Assembly (NCBI GenBank): GCA_934122215.1
Contig: CAKOWF010000043.1
Coordinates: 1-8,813, forward strand
Origin: an uncultured Bacilli bacterium
GTDB lineage: Bacteria; Bacillota_I; Bacilli_A; RF39; UBA660
DNA length: 8,813 nt
Direction: 5' to 3'
Part shown: piece after piece, positions 1 to 6,622 of the stretch
Numbering within the stretch: the stretch's first letter is position 1
Layout of the letters: each line of letters begins with the position of its first letter
Translations under genes and position numbers: made by a program
Notes under the pieces: model-generated
The model's database searches: none
Told to the model about the DNA's origin: nothing
Seen by the model: the letters and a program-made list of their open reading frames with translations, nothing else

Positions 1-688
1 ATGAAAAATTACTTATTTCATAATGATGATATTTTTTTAATTTTTTTGTTATTATTTTGTACATTTTGAAATCAATATCTTCATCAATGTAATCAGTATT
101 TTCATTATATAATTTAGTATGTGGTTCAATTATCAATGAATAATACGATATATGTGGTATTTTCAATTTTAAATAGGTTTTTATATCTCTTTTTAGTGAT
201 TTTATACTCTGATTAGGTATAGCATACATCAAATCAATATTTATATTATTAAAATATTTTTTTACTAATTTTATTTTTTTTATAGCTTCTTTTTTAGTAT
301 GAAATCTTCCTAGATAAGAAATTATTTTTTTATCAAAAGATTCGATACCAATGCTAATTCTATTTACATTATATTTTTTTAGCAATTTTAATTTTTCTTC
401 ATCTATTGATTCAATATTACATTCAATAGTAAATTCTGTATTTGTATTTTTTTTAAATAAATTAGTTATTTCTAATAATTTTTTTAATTCTTCAATCGAC
501 AAAACACTAGGTGTCCCACCACCTATATATATTGTGTTTACTATTTCGTTTTTATAATTTGTTTTTATTTCCTTTTTTAAAGTTTCTAAATATAATCCTT
601 TATCACATACACTACTATATACTTTAGGAAAATCACAATAGCTACATATTGTATTACAAAAAGGAATATGAATGTATACTGATTTCAT
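1..688 (-). CDS. hemW: HemW-family radical SAM protein (C-terminus cut off by window edge)
   Basis: Reading from the ATG at 688-686 gives 229 uninterrupted codons that run off the left edge, about 60% of a usual HemW (about 375 residues). The radical-SAM cluster motif is C11-x3-C15-x2-C18 in the context HIPFCNTICSYCDF, followed by GGGTPS (residues 56-61), RISIGIESF (110-118), LGRFH, DLMYAIPNQ, HISYYSLIIEPHT and, at the edge, HYEISNF. This order is typical of HemW/HemN-like enzymes, and the start directly before the cysteine motif favours HemW, the haem chaperone, over HemN. HemW binds a [4Fe-4S] cluster and SAM in the cytoplasm and delivers haem to targets; many members in haem-poor bacteria have no proven role. 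The HemW-specific C-terminal part is outside the window. Residue 116 is Glu where HemW usually has Gln (GVQSF). The ATG overlaps the stop of the preceding small gene (ATGA), so translation is probably coupled. Confidence 0.9.
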   Translation of the reverse strand, partial: MKSVYIHIPFCNTICSYCDFPKVYSSVCDKGLYLETLKKEIKTNYKNEIVNTIYIGGGTPSVLSIEELKKLLEITNLFKKNTNTEFTIECNIESIDEEKLKLLKKYNVNRISIGIESFDKKIISYLGRFHTKKEAIKKIKLVKKYFNNINIDLMYAIPNQSIKSLKRDIKTYLKLKIPHISYYSLIIEPHTKLYNENTDYIDEDIDFKMYKIITKKLKKYHHYEISNFS

Positions 689-930
689 CTTACTTTTTGG
701 TTAGCTGAAATAACTTCTAAAATTGAATTATTATTATATCCAATACCATAATAATAATTTTTTATTTCTTCTATTTTTTCATTTATATTTAAATTATCAT
801 TTGAATATTCAAAATTTGGAGCATTATGTTCTAAAATTGATAAACCTATTTTAATATTCAAATTATCACTACTAAATGGTATTCCTTCTAATACTAAATC
901 CATATCATTAATAATTCCTGCCATATCCAT
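685..930 (-). CDS. 81-residue hypothetical protein, translationally coupled to hemW
   Basis: I do not recognise this protein. It is 81 residues (MDMAGIINDMDLVLEG... ending ANQKVR), acidic in the first half, soluble, without signal peptide or membrane segment. A short motif occurs twice: SDNLNI at 21-26 and NDNLNI at 44-49, perhaps by chance. I start it at the ATG at 930-928, because an AGGTG ribosome site (941-937) sits 6 nt upstream; an open frame extends to a GTG at 939, but that codon and the ATG at 936 lie inside the ribosome site. Its TGA stop (687-685) overlaps the hemW ATG, so it is very likely a real expressed gene serving as the leader cistron of hemW. An extended -10 promoter lies just upstream. 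Whether its job relates to HemW is unknown. Confidence 0.65.
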   Translation of the reverse strand: MDMAGIINDMDLVLEGIPFSSDNLNIKIGLSILEHNAPNFEYSNDNLNINEKIEEIKNYYYGIGYNNNSILEVISANQKVR

Positions 931-936
931 TTTCAT

Positions 937-941
937 CACCT
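937..941 (-). promoter_or_regulatory. Ribosome binding site that fixes the start of the 81-residue gene
   Basis: AGGTG on the minus strand lies 6 nt before the ATG at 930. It overlaps the alternative GTG (939) and abuts the ATG at 936, which makes both unlikely starts. Confidence 0.6.
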
Positions 942-947
942 AATATT

Positions 948-976
948 ATTATATCAAAAAAAGATTCTAAAATGAA
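948..976 (-). promoter_or_regulatory. Promoter of the small gene-hemW unit (extended -10)
   Basis: A perfect TATAAT lies at 953-948, preceded by TGA at 956-954, which makes an extended -10 (TGnTATAAT). The hexamer at the 17-bp position, TTCATT (976-971), is a poor -35, as is allowed with an extended -10. Transcription would start near 941, leaving a leader of only about 11 nt that contains the ribosome site. The TG of the extended -10 directly follows the T-run of the preceding terminator. Confidence 0.6.
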
Positions 977-981
977 CCTTT
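956..981 (-). terminator. Intrinsic terminator of the 398-residue protein gene
   Basis: On the minus strand AAAGGTTC (981-974) pairs with GAATCTTT (967-960): 8 bp with one G-T wobble and a 6-nt loop, followed by four more T (959-956). The stem contains the last codons and the TAG stop (969-967) of the gene it ends. Confidence 0.65.
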
Positions 982-2163
982 ATATATTTTTATTTTGTCT
1001 TGATTATTTATTTTTCCATCTAAAAGTAGTTTTAATCCAGCTTTATATGTAAATTTGTTTATAGGAATATTATTAGCTTCTAAGAAATTAAAAATCATAT
1101 TTTTTTCTTCTATTGTTATTTCTTTCCCTCTAATAATTCTTTTTACATTTAATTCAAATGATTTATTGAAAATAGATGAATAATTATGTGATCTAGCAAA
1201 TGCTCTATTAAAGTTGCTAGAGATAAAAAGTGCTATTTCTTTTCTTTTTTCTATTCTATTATAAAAATCATCTAAATCTAATTTTGTTTCTAAATAGTAA
1301 TCAATAATAGTATAATCTTTATTGTTTACTATATTAAATGCTATAGAATTTAATTTATCTTGAAAATCTTTTTTTTCTAACGATTCTAATTTTTTTATTA
1401 CTTCATTTGCTCTAGTACAATAATATTGTTTTATAGTTTTATTAATTTGACCAACTGTATATCCATAATTTTTATCACAATACTCATATACAGAACAATT
1501 ACTTTCAAATAAATCTTTAAGTAATGTTGGCATAACTAAATGTGATTTTTCTTCTTCTGTTTTAAGCATTAAATATTCTTTAAATAATCTGTCTAAATAA
1601 TCTGCATATTCTATATCTTTTTTTGTTTTATATTTTTTCTTAAATAAATCTAGTTTATAGTAAAAATCTTTTTCAGACCAATTTAACTTTTTTAAATAAT
1701 CAGTTTTTTCATCTAGTGTAAGCATTTCATAGAATCTATGTTCATATGTAAGTGATTTATCATAGTCAAATAAATCTATAAAATCTAATTCATAATTTTG
1801 TTTTAATATTAAATCAATTATTTCATTAATTTCTTTTTGATACTTTGGAAATGTTATTTTTAGATTTCTAAATTTATCTATTAAGCCATATTGACTTGAT
1901 ATATTACTCAACTTTTTATATTTTATATAATATTCAAGTATAGGATATGTTGCCTTAAAATAATTATATGATGAATATGTACATATATTATAATATAAAT
2001 TAAATTTTTTTTGCGTTTCTTCATCAAATGTTAAACTATATTTTTTTAATTTTGAAATTAAAATAATTTTATTTAGTTTTGAATTATTTATAATTTTTGT
2101 TGCTAATTCATATTCTTGATTCATTATTAAATTGTATAATTCTTTTATTTCCTCTAAATTCAT
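967..2163 (-). CDS. Hypothetical 398-residue protein with repeated helix-turn-helix-like segments
   Basis: I do not recognise the family. The protein is soluble, very rich in Lys, Tyr, Asn, Ile and Leu, with no signal peptide, membrane segment or enzyme motif that I can see, and looks all-helical. Four segments share a pattern of two short helices around a turn, with an aromatic or hydrophobic residue in the second helix: about 153-177 (TDYLKKLNWSEKDFYYKL), 223-247 (CSVYEYCDKNYGYTVGQINK), 284-304 (YTIIDYYLETKLDLDDFYNR) and 356-383 (MIFNFLEANNIPINKF). The second resembles the spacing of a DNA-binding helix-turn-helix, but I would not assign a DNA target. The start is the ATG at 2163-2161, with an AGGGGG ribosome site 5 nt upstream. 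It has its own strong promoter and terminator, so it is a single-gene unit separate from the kinase gene before it. Confidence 0.85.
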   Translation of the reverse strand: MNLEEIKELYNLIMNQEYELATKIINNSKLNKIILISKLKKYSLTFDEETQKKFNLYYNICTYSSYNYFKATYPILEYYIKYKKLSNISSQYGLIDKFRNLKITFPKYQKEINEIIDLILKQNYELDFIDLFDYDKSLTYEHRFYEMLTLDEKTDYLKKLNWSEKDFYYKLDLFKKKYKTKKDIEYADYLDRLFKEYLMLKTEEEKSHLVMPTLLKDLFESNCSVYEYCDKNYGYTVGQINKTIKQYYCTRANEVIKKLESLEKKDFQDKLNSIAFNIVNNKDYTIIDYYLETKLDLDDFYNRIEKRKEIALFISSNFNRAFARSHNYSSIFNKSFELNVKRIIRGKEITIEEKNMIFNFLEANNIPINKFTYKAGLKLLLDGKINNQDKIKIYKGSF

Positions 2164-2188
2164 ATTTTCCCCCTAAAAATCAAAAGAT

Positions 2189-2217
2189 ATATTATCACTT
2201 ATTAATAATTTTGTCAA
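2189..2217 (-). promoter_or_regulatory. Promoter of the 398-residue protein gene
   Basis: A perfect -35 TTGACA (2217-2212) is separated by 17 bp from TAATAT (2194-2189), which is preceded by TGA (2197-2195) as an extended -10. The start point is predicted near 2182, giving a leader of about 19 nt with the AGGGGG ribosome site. The -35 box overlaps the end of the preceding terminator's T-run. Confidence 0.8.
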
Positions 2218-2239
2218 AAAAAAGATAAAATAATTATCT
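2216..2239 (-). terminator. Probable intrinsic terminator of the kinase-like gene
   Basis: AGATAA (2239-2234) pairs with TTATCT (2228-2223) around a 5-nt loop, followed by seven T (2222-2216). The stem has only one G-C pair, so termination may be leaky. It starts inside the TAG stop codon (2240-2238). Confidence 0.5.
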
Positions 2240-4061
2240 ATTCTATATATTGATTTAGAGTCTCGATAAATTTATCTTTTTTTATTGGTAAATATATTAT
2301 ATCTTTAAATCCTTTTTCTAAATATCTTTCTTTTGAACCAAATTCTTTATTTTTTGTCATGATAATTACAGGTATTTTATATCCTGGCGTATCTTTAATT
2401 TTATTTAAAGTATCTTCACAGCTTAATTTTTCTAATTCTTCTTCCATTAAAATTACATTATATTTTTCTTTATTTCTTAATTTTTCTAAACAAGCTTGTC
2501 CACCTGTTACTTCTACTACTGTTGAAGAATAGTTCTTTAAAAATTTATTAACTTTTCTGCTTAAATCTTCATTATTAATAACAAGAAGTATTTTATCATT
2601 ATTAATGTAAATTTCTTCATATTTTTCTACAACTTGTATTTGCTTAGATTTTTCTTCTTGATTTATTTTTTGATCTAATACAATCGTAAATATAGTTCCT
2701 TTTCCATATTCACTACTAACCATAATACTTCCATTCATTAAATTTACTAATGATTTGGCTATACCTAAGTTATTTTGATTATCATCTATTACTTTTAAAG
2801 TTTCATAACTATAAATTTTTTCCTTATCAAATAAATGTTCTTGCTCTTCTAAAGTCATGCCTATACCAGAATCTTCTATTGTTATTATTAATCGGCAAAT
2901 ATCATGCTTAATTATAGAATTAATATTTACATCAATAAAACCATTTTTAGTATATGTTTTAGCATTGTCTAATAAAATATTCATAACTTGCTTCATACGT
3001 ATAGAATCACCATATAAATATTCTGGTATACTATTATCATATTTAAAATTATATTTAATTTCTTCATTCAATTTTGATTCAAATTGTTTATTAATACTTT
3101 GAAATAAATTTGAAGCATTATATTTCGTTCCCTGAATAATTATTTTTCTGGTTTCTAAATCTGTTATATCAAGAACATTGTTAACAATTTGAATTAAATG
3201 TGAAGATAATCTGCTTATTTCTAATGCATCTTTTTTTGTATTTTCACTACTAGATAATATATCTTTACTTAATAAATTAATGTTTTTTATTGGATTTTTT
3301 ATTTCATTTGACATATTAAATAAAAATTCTGTTTTTTCATTGTTTATTTCATCAGCGAATTCTCTTGCCTTATGAAATTCTTTTAACATTTGTAAATCTG
3401 GATTTTCTATTGTAAAATACATCAAAAATGTTATAAATGTTTCACAAGATGTTATTAATAATAAACTTGGATTAGTATATTGAATAACCATAACTATACT
3501 ACCTATTAAAACAAAAGTAAAAAGTGGAATATATTTTTTTAATCCATCCTTAACTATTAATTTAAAATGAGTTATAAACATTAATACTGATATAGTAATA
3601 TACATAATTGATATTAAATAAATTAAATTTACACTTGCACCATATGTATATACTACTCCACTATCACGAAAACAATATGTTGGTAACATCATTAATAGTA
3701 TTAATACTATTACATCAATTAGAAGAGTATATAAACTAATTTTTCTTATTTTCTTTTTAATCCCTTTTTGATTTGAATATTTATATGTAACTATACATAT
3801 ATAGACAAAAAGTAATGATATCCATACCACTAAGTATATCAAATATGATTTTGTTACAATAATATTAATTAATGGAATATATTCCATATTATAAATTGTT
3901 ATATAACTCAAAATATGTAATATTTGACCTATAAAACTTGTTATTATTAACCACCCATATATTTTATTTTCTTCACTTTTAAAAGTTGTCTTTGTAAAAT
4001 ACACAATTGTAAGTAAAATAATATCTAATAATCCAAAAAATTGAAAATACATGTTAAACAT
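2238..4061 (-). CDS. Membrane hybrid sensor-kinase-like protein lacking both phospho-acceptor residues
   Basis: The 607-residue protein has an N-terminal membrane part with about seven helices (near 5-23, 34-54, 72-93, 109-127, 143-165, 176-195, 198-217), then a HisKA-like dimerisation region, a HATPase_c domain and a receiver-like domain. The H-box reads FNMSNEIKNP: Asn252 (codon 3308-3306) stands where the phosphorylated His should be. The ATPase keeps its key residues: N-box N366 in LLDNAK, DSGIGM at 397-402, F411, and a Gly-rich GKGT near 453-456. The receiver (about 489-607) has Ile495-Asn496 in place of the acidic pair, Glu540 in place of the phosphorylated Asp (ILMEEEL), and Leu591 where Lys is usual; Thr569 is kept. 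It may bind ATP and act as a signalling pseudokinase, or control a partner kinase. No normal response regulator is adjacent. The ATG at 4061 is chosen because GAGGTG precedes it by 6 nt; the frame extends to a TTG at 4106 with no such site. Confidence 0.88.
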   Translation of the reverse strand: MFNMYFQFFGLLDIILLTIVYFTKTTFKSEENKIYGWLIITSFIGQILHILSYITIYNMEYIPLINIIVTKSYLIYLVVWISLLFVYICIVTYKYSNQKGIKKKIRKISLYTLLIDVIVLILLMMLPTYCFRDSGVVYTYGASVNLIYLISIMYITISVLMFITHFKLIVKDGLKKYIPLFTFVLIGSIVMVIQYTNPSLLLITSCETFITFLMYFTIENPDLQMLKEFHKAREFADEINNEKTEFLFNMSNEIKNPIKNINLLSKDILSSSENTKKDALEISRLSSHLIQIVNNVLDITDLETRKIIIQGTKYNASNLFQSINKQFESKLNEEIKYNFKYDNSIPEYLYGDSIRMKQVMNILLDNAKTYTKNGFIDVNINSIIKHDICRLIITIEDSGIGMTLEEQEHLFDKEKIYSYETLKVIDDNQNNLGIAKSLVNLMNGSIMVSSEYGKGTIFTIVLDQKINQEEKSKQIQVVEKYEEIYINNDKILLVINNEDLSRKVNKFLKNYSSTVVEVTGGQACLEKLRNKEKYNVILMEEELEKLSCEDTLNKIKDTPGYKIPVIIMTKNKEFGSKERYLEKGFKDIIYLPIKKDKFIETLNQYIE

Positions 4062-4067
4062 CCTATA

Positions 4068-4073
4068 CACCTC
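4068..4073 (-). promoter_or_regulatory. Ribosome binding site that fixes the kinase-like gene start at 4061
   Basis: GAGGTG on the minus strand ends 6 nt before the ATG at 4061-4059. It excludes the upstream in-frame TTG at 4106, which lies inside the end of the ligase gene and would add 15 residues. Confidence 0.7.
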
Positions 4074-4079
4074 TACACT

Positions 4080-4088
4080 ATTATAACA
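4080..4088 (-). promoter_or_regulatory. Extended -10 promoter of the kinase-like gene
   Basis: TGT-TATAAT (4088-4080) is a perfect -10 with the TGn extension. The best -35 is weak: TTTGTT at 4107-4102 (16-bp spacer), inside the hairpin of the preceding terminator. Transcription would begin near 4074-4073, a leader of about 12 nt that starts practically at the ribosome site. Confidence 0.55.
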
Positions 4089-4089
4089 C

Positions 4090-4111
4090 AAAAACACCTT
4101 TAACAAAGTGT
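4090..4111 (-). terminator. Possible (weak) intrinsic terminator at the end of the ligase gene
   Basis: ACACTTT (4111-4105) pairs with AAGGTGT (4100-4094) around a GTTA loop, 7 bp with one T-G wobble, followed by only four further T (4093-4090). The ligase stop codon TAA (4102-4100) is in the loop and stem. The short T-run suggests partial read-through into the kinase-like gene. Confidence 0.4.
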
Positions 4112-5887
4112 CTTTATCTTATATTTATCTAATTGTAATTGCCTATAATATTTATAATCCTTCTTTTGAGCATCTGTTCTTTTAATTTCTTTTTCTATTA
4201 TAATTTCAGTAGGTTGAGCAAATTCTTCTAGTGTTTTACAAGATTCCTTTACTTTATTTTCTATTTCATCAGGAGTTAAAAAACAATCATCTTTTATAGA
4301 AATATAAGCTACTGCTGTTGGAAGAGCACTAGAATCAGATGGTACAACTATACAATTTTCTACTATATTTGTTGCCATTATAGAATTTTCGACATTTCCC
4401 GCATAAACTTTTACAAAATTTCCATGTCCATCTCCAGTAATAAAATATTCCCTTATTCTACCACCTAATTTTACTAATCTATTAAACATACCATGAACTG
4501 AACCATATGTATCTGATTTAAACCAGTAATTTCCATTTTTATCAGTTATATAAGAGTCTTTAGTTGCTTCTTCGTTATTATAGTAGCATTTAGAAATACT
4601 AGGGCTTGATATACACAAAATTCCTTCTTTTCCAGTTTTTAAATCTTCTCCTGTTTTTTCATCTATTGCTTTAGCGACTATACCATTCATAAGTAGAAAA
4701 TAATCACTTAATCCAAATTTTAATGCTGTAGCACTTCCTAACTCTCCAAATCCAAATCCATCTATCAATAATGGATCAGTTAAAAATTTATTTAAGAAAT
4801 TTATTATATCTATTTTTTCTTCTAATAAATATGTTTCTCCTCCAGATACAATGCTTTTTAAATGTTTTAAATCGTTTGTATCTACTTCCCCTTTAGAAAT
4901 AGCGCTTTCTAACAATTTATAAAAATTTGGAATTGCTTGTATTTTGTCTGGATGATTTTTAATTAAATCATGAAAATCTAATGTATTATTTTCACTAGTT
5001 TTTGGTAAAATTAATGTTTTTCCCATTAATAAAATCATTACTGTACTATTGATAGCAGCATATGGGTATTCATGTGATACTACACCTATCACTTTTTCAT
5101 CATCACATATTTTTTGATTAGCTGTAGTTTCAACAATATTTGGCATATTTACATAAACTTTATTAGTAATAGAAATTGGTTTTGGTTCTCCACTCGAACC
5201 ACTTGTGTATAAAATTGATGCCATGTCATTTATTCCTACTTCTTCAATATAATCATCATAAGGATATTCTTTAGATATTATTTCACTCCATAAATATATA
5301 TTTACATTTGGATTTTTTTGTTTAAAGTTATTTATTTTTTCTTCTGTTGTTTCGGACATTATAATAATATTTTCTACTCTTGTACCATCTAATGAAATAC
5401 TTAATTCATCTAAATTACTATCATCAGTAAATACTATTCTTGAATCAAAATCAATTATGCTGTGATTTAATTTATCTTTTTTTGCTCCATTAAATGCTCT
5501 AGCATTTACTAATCCCAATTTATTAAAAGCAAAAAATGACTCAATTCCTTCAATAGAACTTTCAGCACATATTGTTATATTTTCACCTTTTAATGCACCT
5601 ATTTCATAATGTAAAAATTGCCCTAATTTATCGATTTCTTTTTGAAATTCTAAATAGGTTACTTCTCTATCTTGTTTAATTGCAACTTTATTTTTAATTT
5701 CTGGATTATTTTCCATAAGATCAATTAAATTTAAATATGGGGAAAACTTAGCTTTTTTACCTAATAATTTTCCTTTTTTATTTTCTCTAACAAATTTATA
5801 ATGAGTAGGAAGATTTTTTATTAATAGAAAATTTGTAATTAAATTACTCATTGCTTTATTATTGATTCCTTTAACATTATTTTTCAT
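4100..5887 (-). CDS. AMP-binding (adenylate-forming, ANL superfamily) enzyme
   Basis: The 595-residue cytoplasmic protein has the ANL core motifs in order: TYLEF (77-81), the phosphate loop YTSGSSGEPKP (227-237), SGGE (348-351), the adenine/Mg motif DGFGFGELG (376-384) with Glu382, KSD at 457-459 in place of the usual TGD, the hinge region RLVKLGGRIRE (470-480) and, near the end, RTDAQKKDY (570-578) with Lys575 at the catalytic lysine position. Enzymes of this type activate a carboxylate with ATP to an acyl-adenylate and pass it to CoA or a carrier protein. The substrate cannot be read from the sequence; a fatty acid or an amino acid are both possible. About 45 residues precede the core. No carrier protein or thioesterase is nearby. 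It follows the Pr6Pr membrane gene by 8 bp, with AGGTGG (5897-5892) as ribosome site overlapping that gene's stop, so the two are one operon. Confidence 0.88.
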   Translation of the reverse strand: MKNNVKGINNKAMSNLITNFLLIKNLPTHYKFVRENKKGKLLGKKAKFSPYLNLIDLMENNPEIKNKVAIKQDREVTYLEFQKEIDKLGQFLHYEIGALKGENITICAESSIEGIESFFAFNKLGLVNARAFNGAKKDKLNHSIIDFDSRIVFTDDSNLDELSISLDGTRVENIIIMSETTEEKINNFKQKNPNVNIYLWSEIISKEYPYDDYIEEVGINDMASILYTSGSSGEPKPISITNKVYVNMPNIVETTANQKICDDEKVIGVVSHEYPYAAINSTVMILLMGKTLILPKTSENNTLDFHDLIKNHPDKIQAIPNFYKLLESAISKGEVDTNDLKHLKSIVSGGETYLLEEKIDIINFLNKFLTDPLLIDGFGFGELGSATALKFGLSDYFLLMNGIVAKAIDEKTGEDLKTGKEGILCISSPSISKCYYNNEEATKDSYITDKNGNYWFKSDTYGSVHGMFNRLVKLGGRIREYFITGDGHGNFVKVYAGNVENSIMATNIVENCIVVPSDSSALPTAVAYISIKDDCFLTPDEIENKVKESCKTLEEFAQPTEIIIEKEIKRTDAQKKDYKYYRQLQLDKYKIKTLC

Positions 5888-5895
5888 GATACCAC

Positions 5896-6516
5896 CTATT
5901 TCTTACCTAATTTTTGGTCTATAGTTTGAATAATTGTTCCATATCCTATAAATAAAATAAATATTGTTATGCAACTAATTATTACTTTTAATAATCCATT
6001 TACTTCTATATTCATATATAAATAAGGATATATACTACCATCACCAAATCTACCACCTAGTGCTACATAGACAAAATCAAATATTATATAAAATACTAAT
6101 GTAGAACTCCATATAAATGGATAATTTCTTTTTAAATTTCCTTTTTCTCCAAATATTACATAATCGCTCATAACTAATAATGGAACTACTATATGGGCCA
6201 TTATACTTGCTAGTTCATTGCCAGCATATGCTGTCATTCCTGAGTCAGTAATTACAAATTGAAATACTATCATTGTAACAGTAATAGCCATTGTTACCAT
6301 ACCTTTTAAAATATAATAATTTGAATTCTTCTTTAATTTACCTGTTAATTTTAGTATAATAGTTACAAAGTAAAATATAAAGCACATTACATTACTTTGT
6401 ACTGTATAATATATTATTGCCCCACCTATTGTAAATGCTTTAAAATTTAAATAAATACCAAAACCACAAGCAATAATTATGATAATTTTATATAATAACG
6501 ATAATTTTTCTTTCAT
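5896..6516 (-). CDS. Pr6Pr-type six-helix membrane protein
   Basis: The 206-residue protein is almost wholly hydrophobic, with six predicted membrane helices near residues 9-27, 37-58, 69-90, 101-122, 133-153 and 175-196, and a Lys-rich end (DQKLGKK) likely facing the cytoplasm. The phrases YYTVQSNVMCFIFYF (36-50) and AHIVVPLLVMSDYVIFGEKG (107-126), with a conserved Gln-Ser-Asn and a His-x-x-x-Pro in helices 2 and 4, fit the Pr6Pr (predicted six-transmembrane) family, which is related to FAR-17a/AIG1-like proteins. Eukaryotic AIG1/ADTRP members hydrolyse fatty acid esters of hydroxy fatty acids; bacterial function is not established. Start at ATG 6516 with GAGGTG (6526-6521) 4 nt upstream. 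It is the first gene of an operon with the AMP-binding enzyme, which raises the possibility of a joint role with an acyl group (inference). Confidence 0.82.
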   Translation of the reverse strand: MKEKLSLLYKIIIIIACGFGIYLNFKAFTIGGAIIYYTVQSNVMCFIFYFVTIILKLTGKLKKNSNYYILKGMVTMAITVTMIVFQFVITDSGMTAYAGNELASIMAHIVVPLLVMSDYVIFGEKGNLKRNYPFIWSSTLVFYIIFDFVYVALGGRFGDGSIYPYLYMNIEVNGLLKVIISCITIFILFIGYGTIIQTIDQKLGKK

Positions 6517-6533
6517 AGCACACCTCTATTAAC

Positions 6534-6554
6534 AAATTCATTATACATGAATTT
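6534..6554. promoter_or_regulatory. Perfect 21-bp inverted repeat over the -10 box (candidate operator)
   Basis: AAATTCAT (6534-6541) and ATGAATTT (6547-6554) are exact reverse complements separated by TATAC. The repeat covers the whole -10 box (6545-6540) and part of the spacer of the Pr6Pr-ligase promoter. Size and placement fit the site of a dimeric repressor; no T-run follows, so it is not a terminator. The regulator is not in the window or not recognised. Confidence 0.5.
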
Positions 6555-6568
6555 CAATTATAAGTAAA
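6540..6568 (-). promoter_or_regulatory. Promoter of the Pr6Pr-AMP ligase operon
   Basis: TTTACT (6568-6563, four of six matches to TTGACA) is 17 bp from a perfect TATAAT (6545-6540). Start predicted near 6533, leaving a leader of about 17 nt before the ATG at 6516. Confidence 0.7.
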
Positions 6569-6594
6569 GTTAATAATGTAAACTAAATGAAAAC

Positions 6595-6622
6595 AAAAAA
6601 GTTAGTAAATTAATACTAACTT
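6595..6622 (-). terminator. Intrinsic terminator of clpB
   Basis: GTTAGTA (6620-6614) pairs perfectly with TACTAAC (6607-6601) around a TTAATT loop; two A-T pairs extend the stem to 9 bp (6622-6599). Six T follow the core stem (6600-6595). It begins within the clpB TAA stop. Confidence 0.85.

Noticed and set aside
21..47. Poly-T and ATG-rich start of the window as a regulatory site
   Set aside because: It is the AT-rich coding sequence of HemW (KKLKKYHHYEISNF region) read on the other strand.
351..557. Plus-strand 68-codon frame
   Set aside because: Opposite the clear HemW reading frame, which continues with conserved motifs through this stretch.
2857..3102. Plus-strand 81-codon frame
   Set aside because: Opposite the ATPase domain of the kinase-like gene; no ribosome site or recognisable protein.
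4062..4106. Kinase-like gene starting at the TTG at 4106, overlapping the ligase gene
   Set aside because: No ribosome site before the TTG, and the promoter and GAGGTG at 4088-4068 favour the ATG at 4061.
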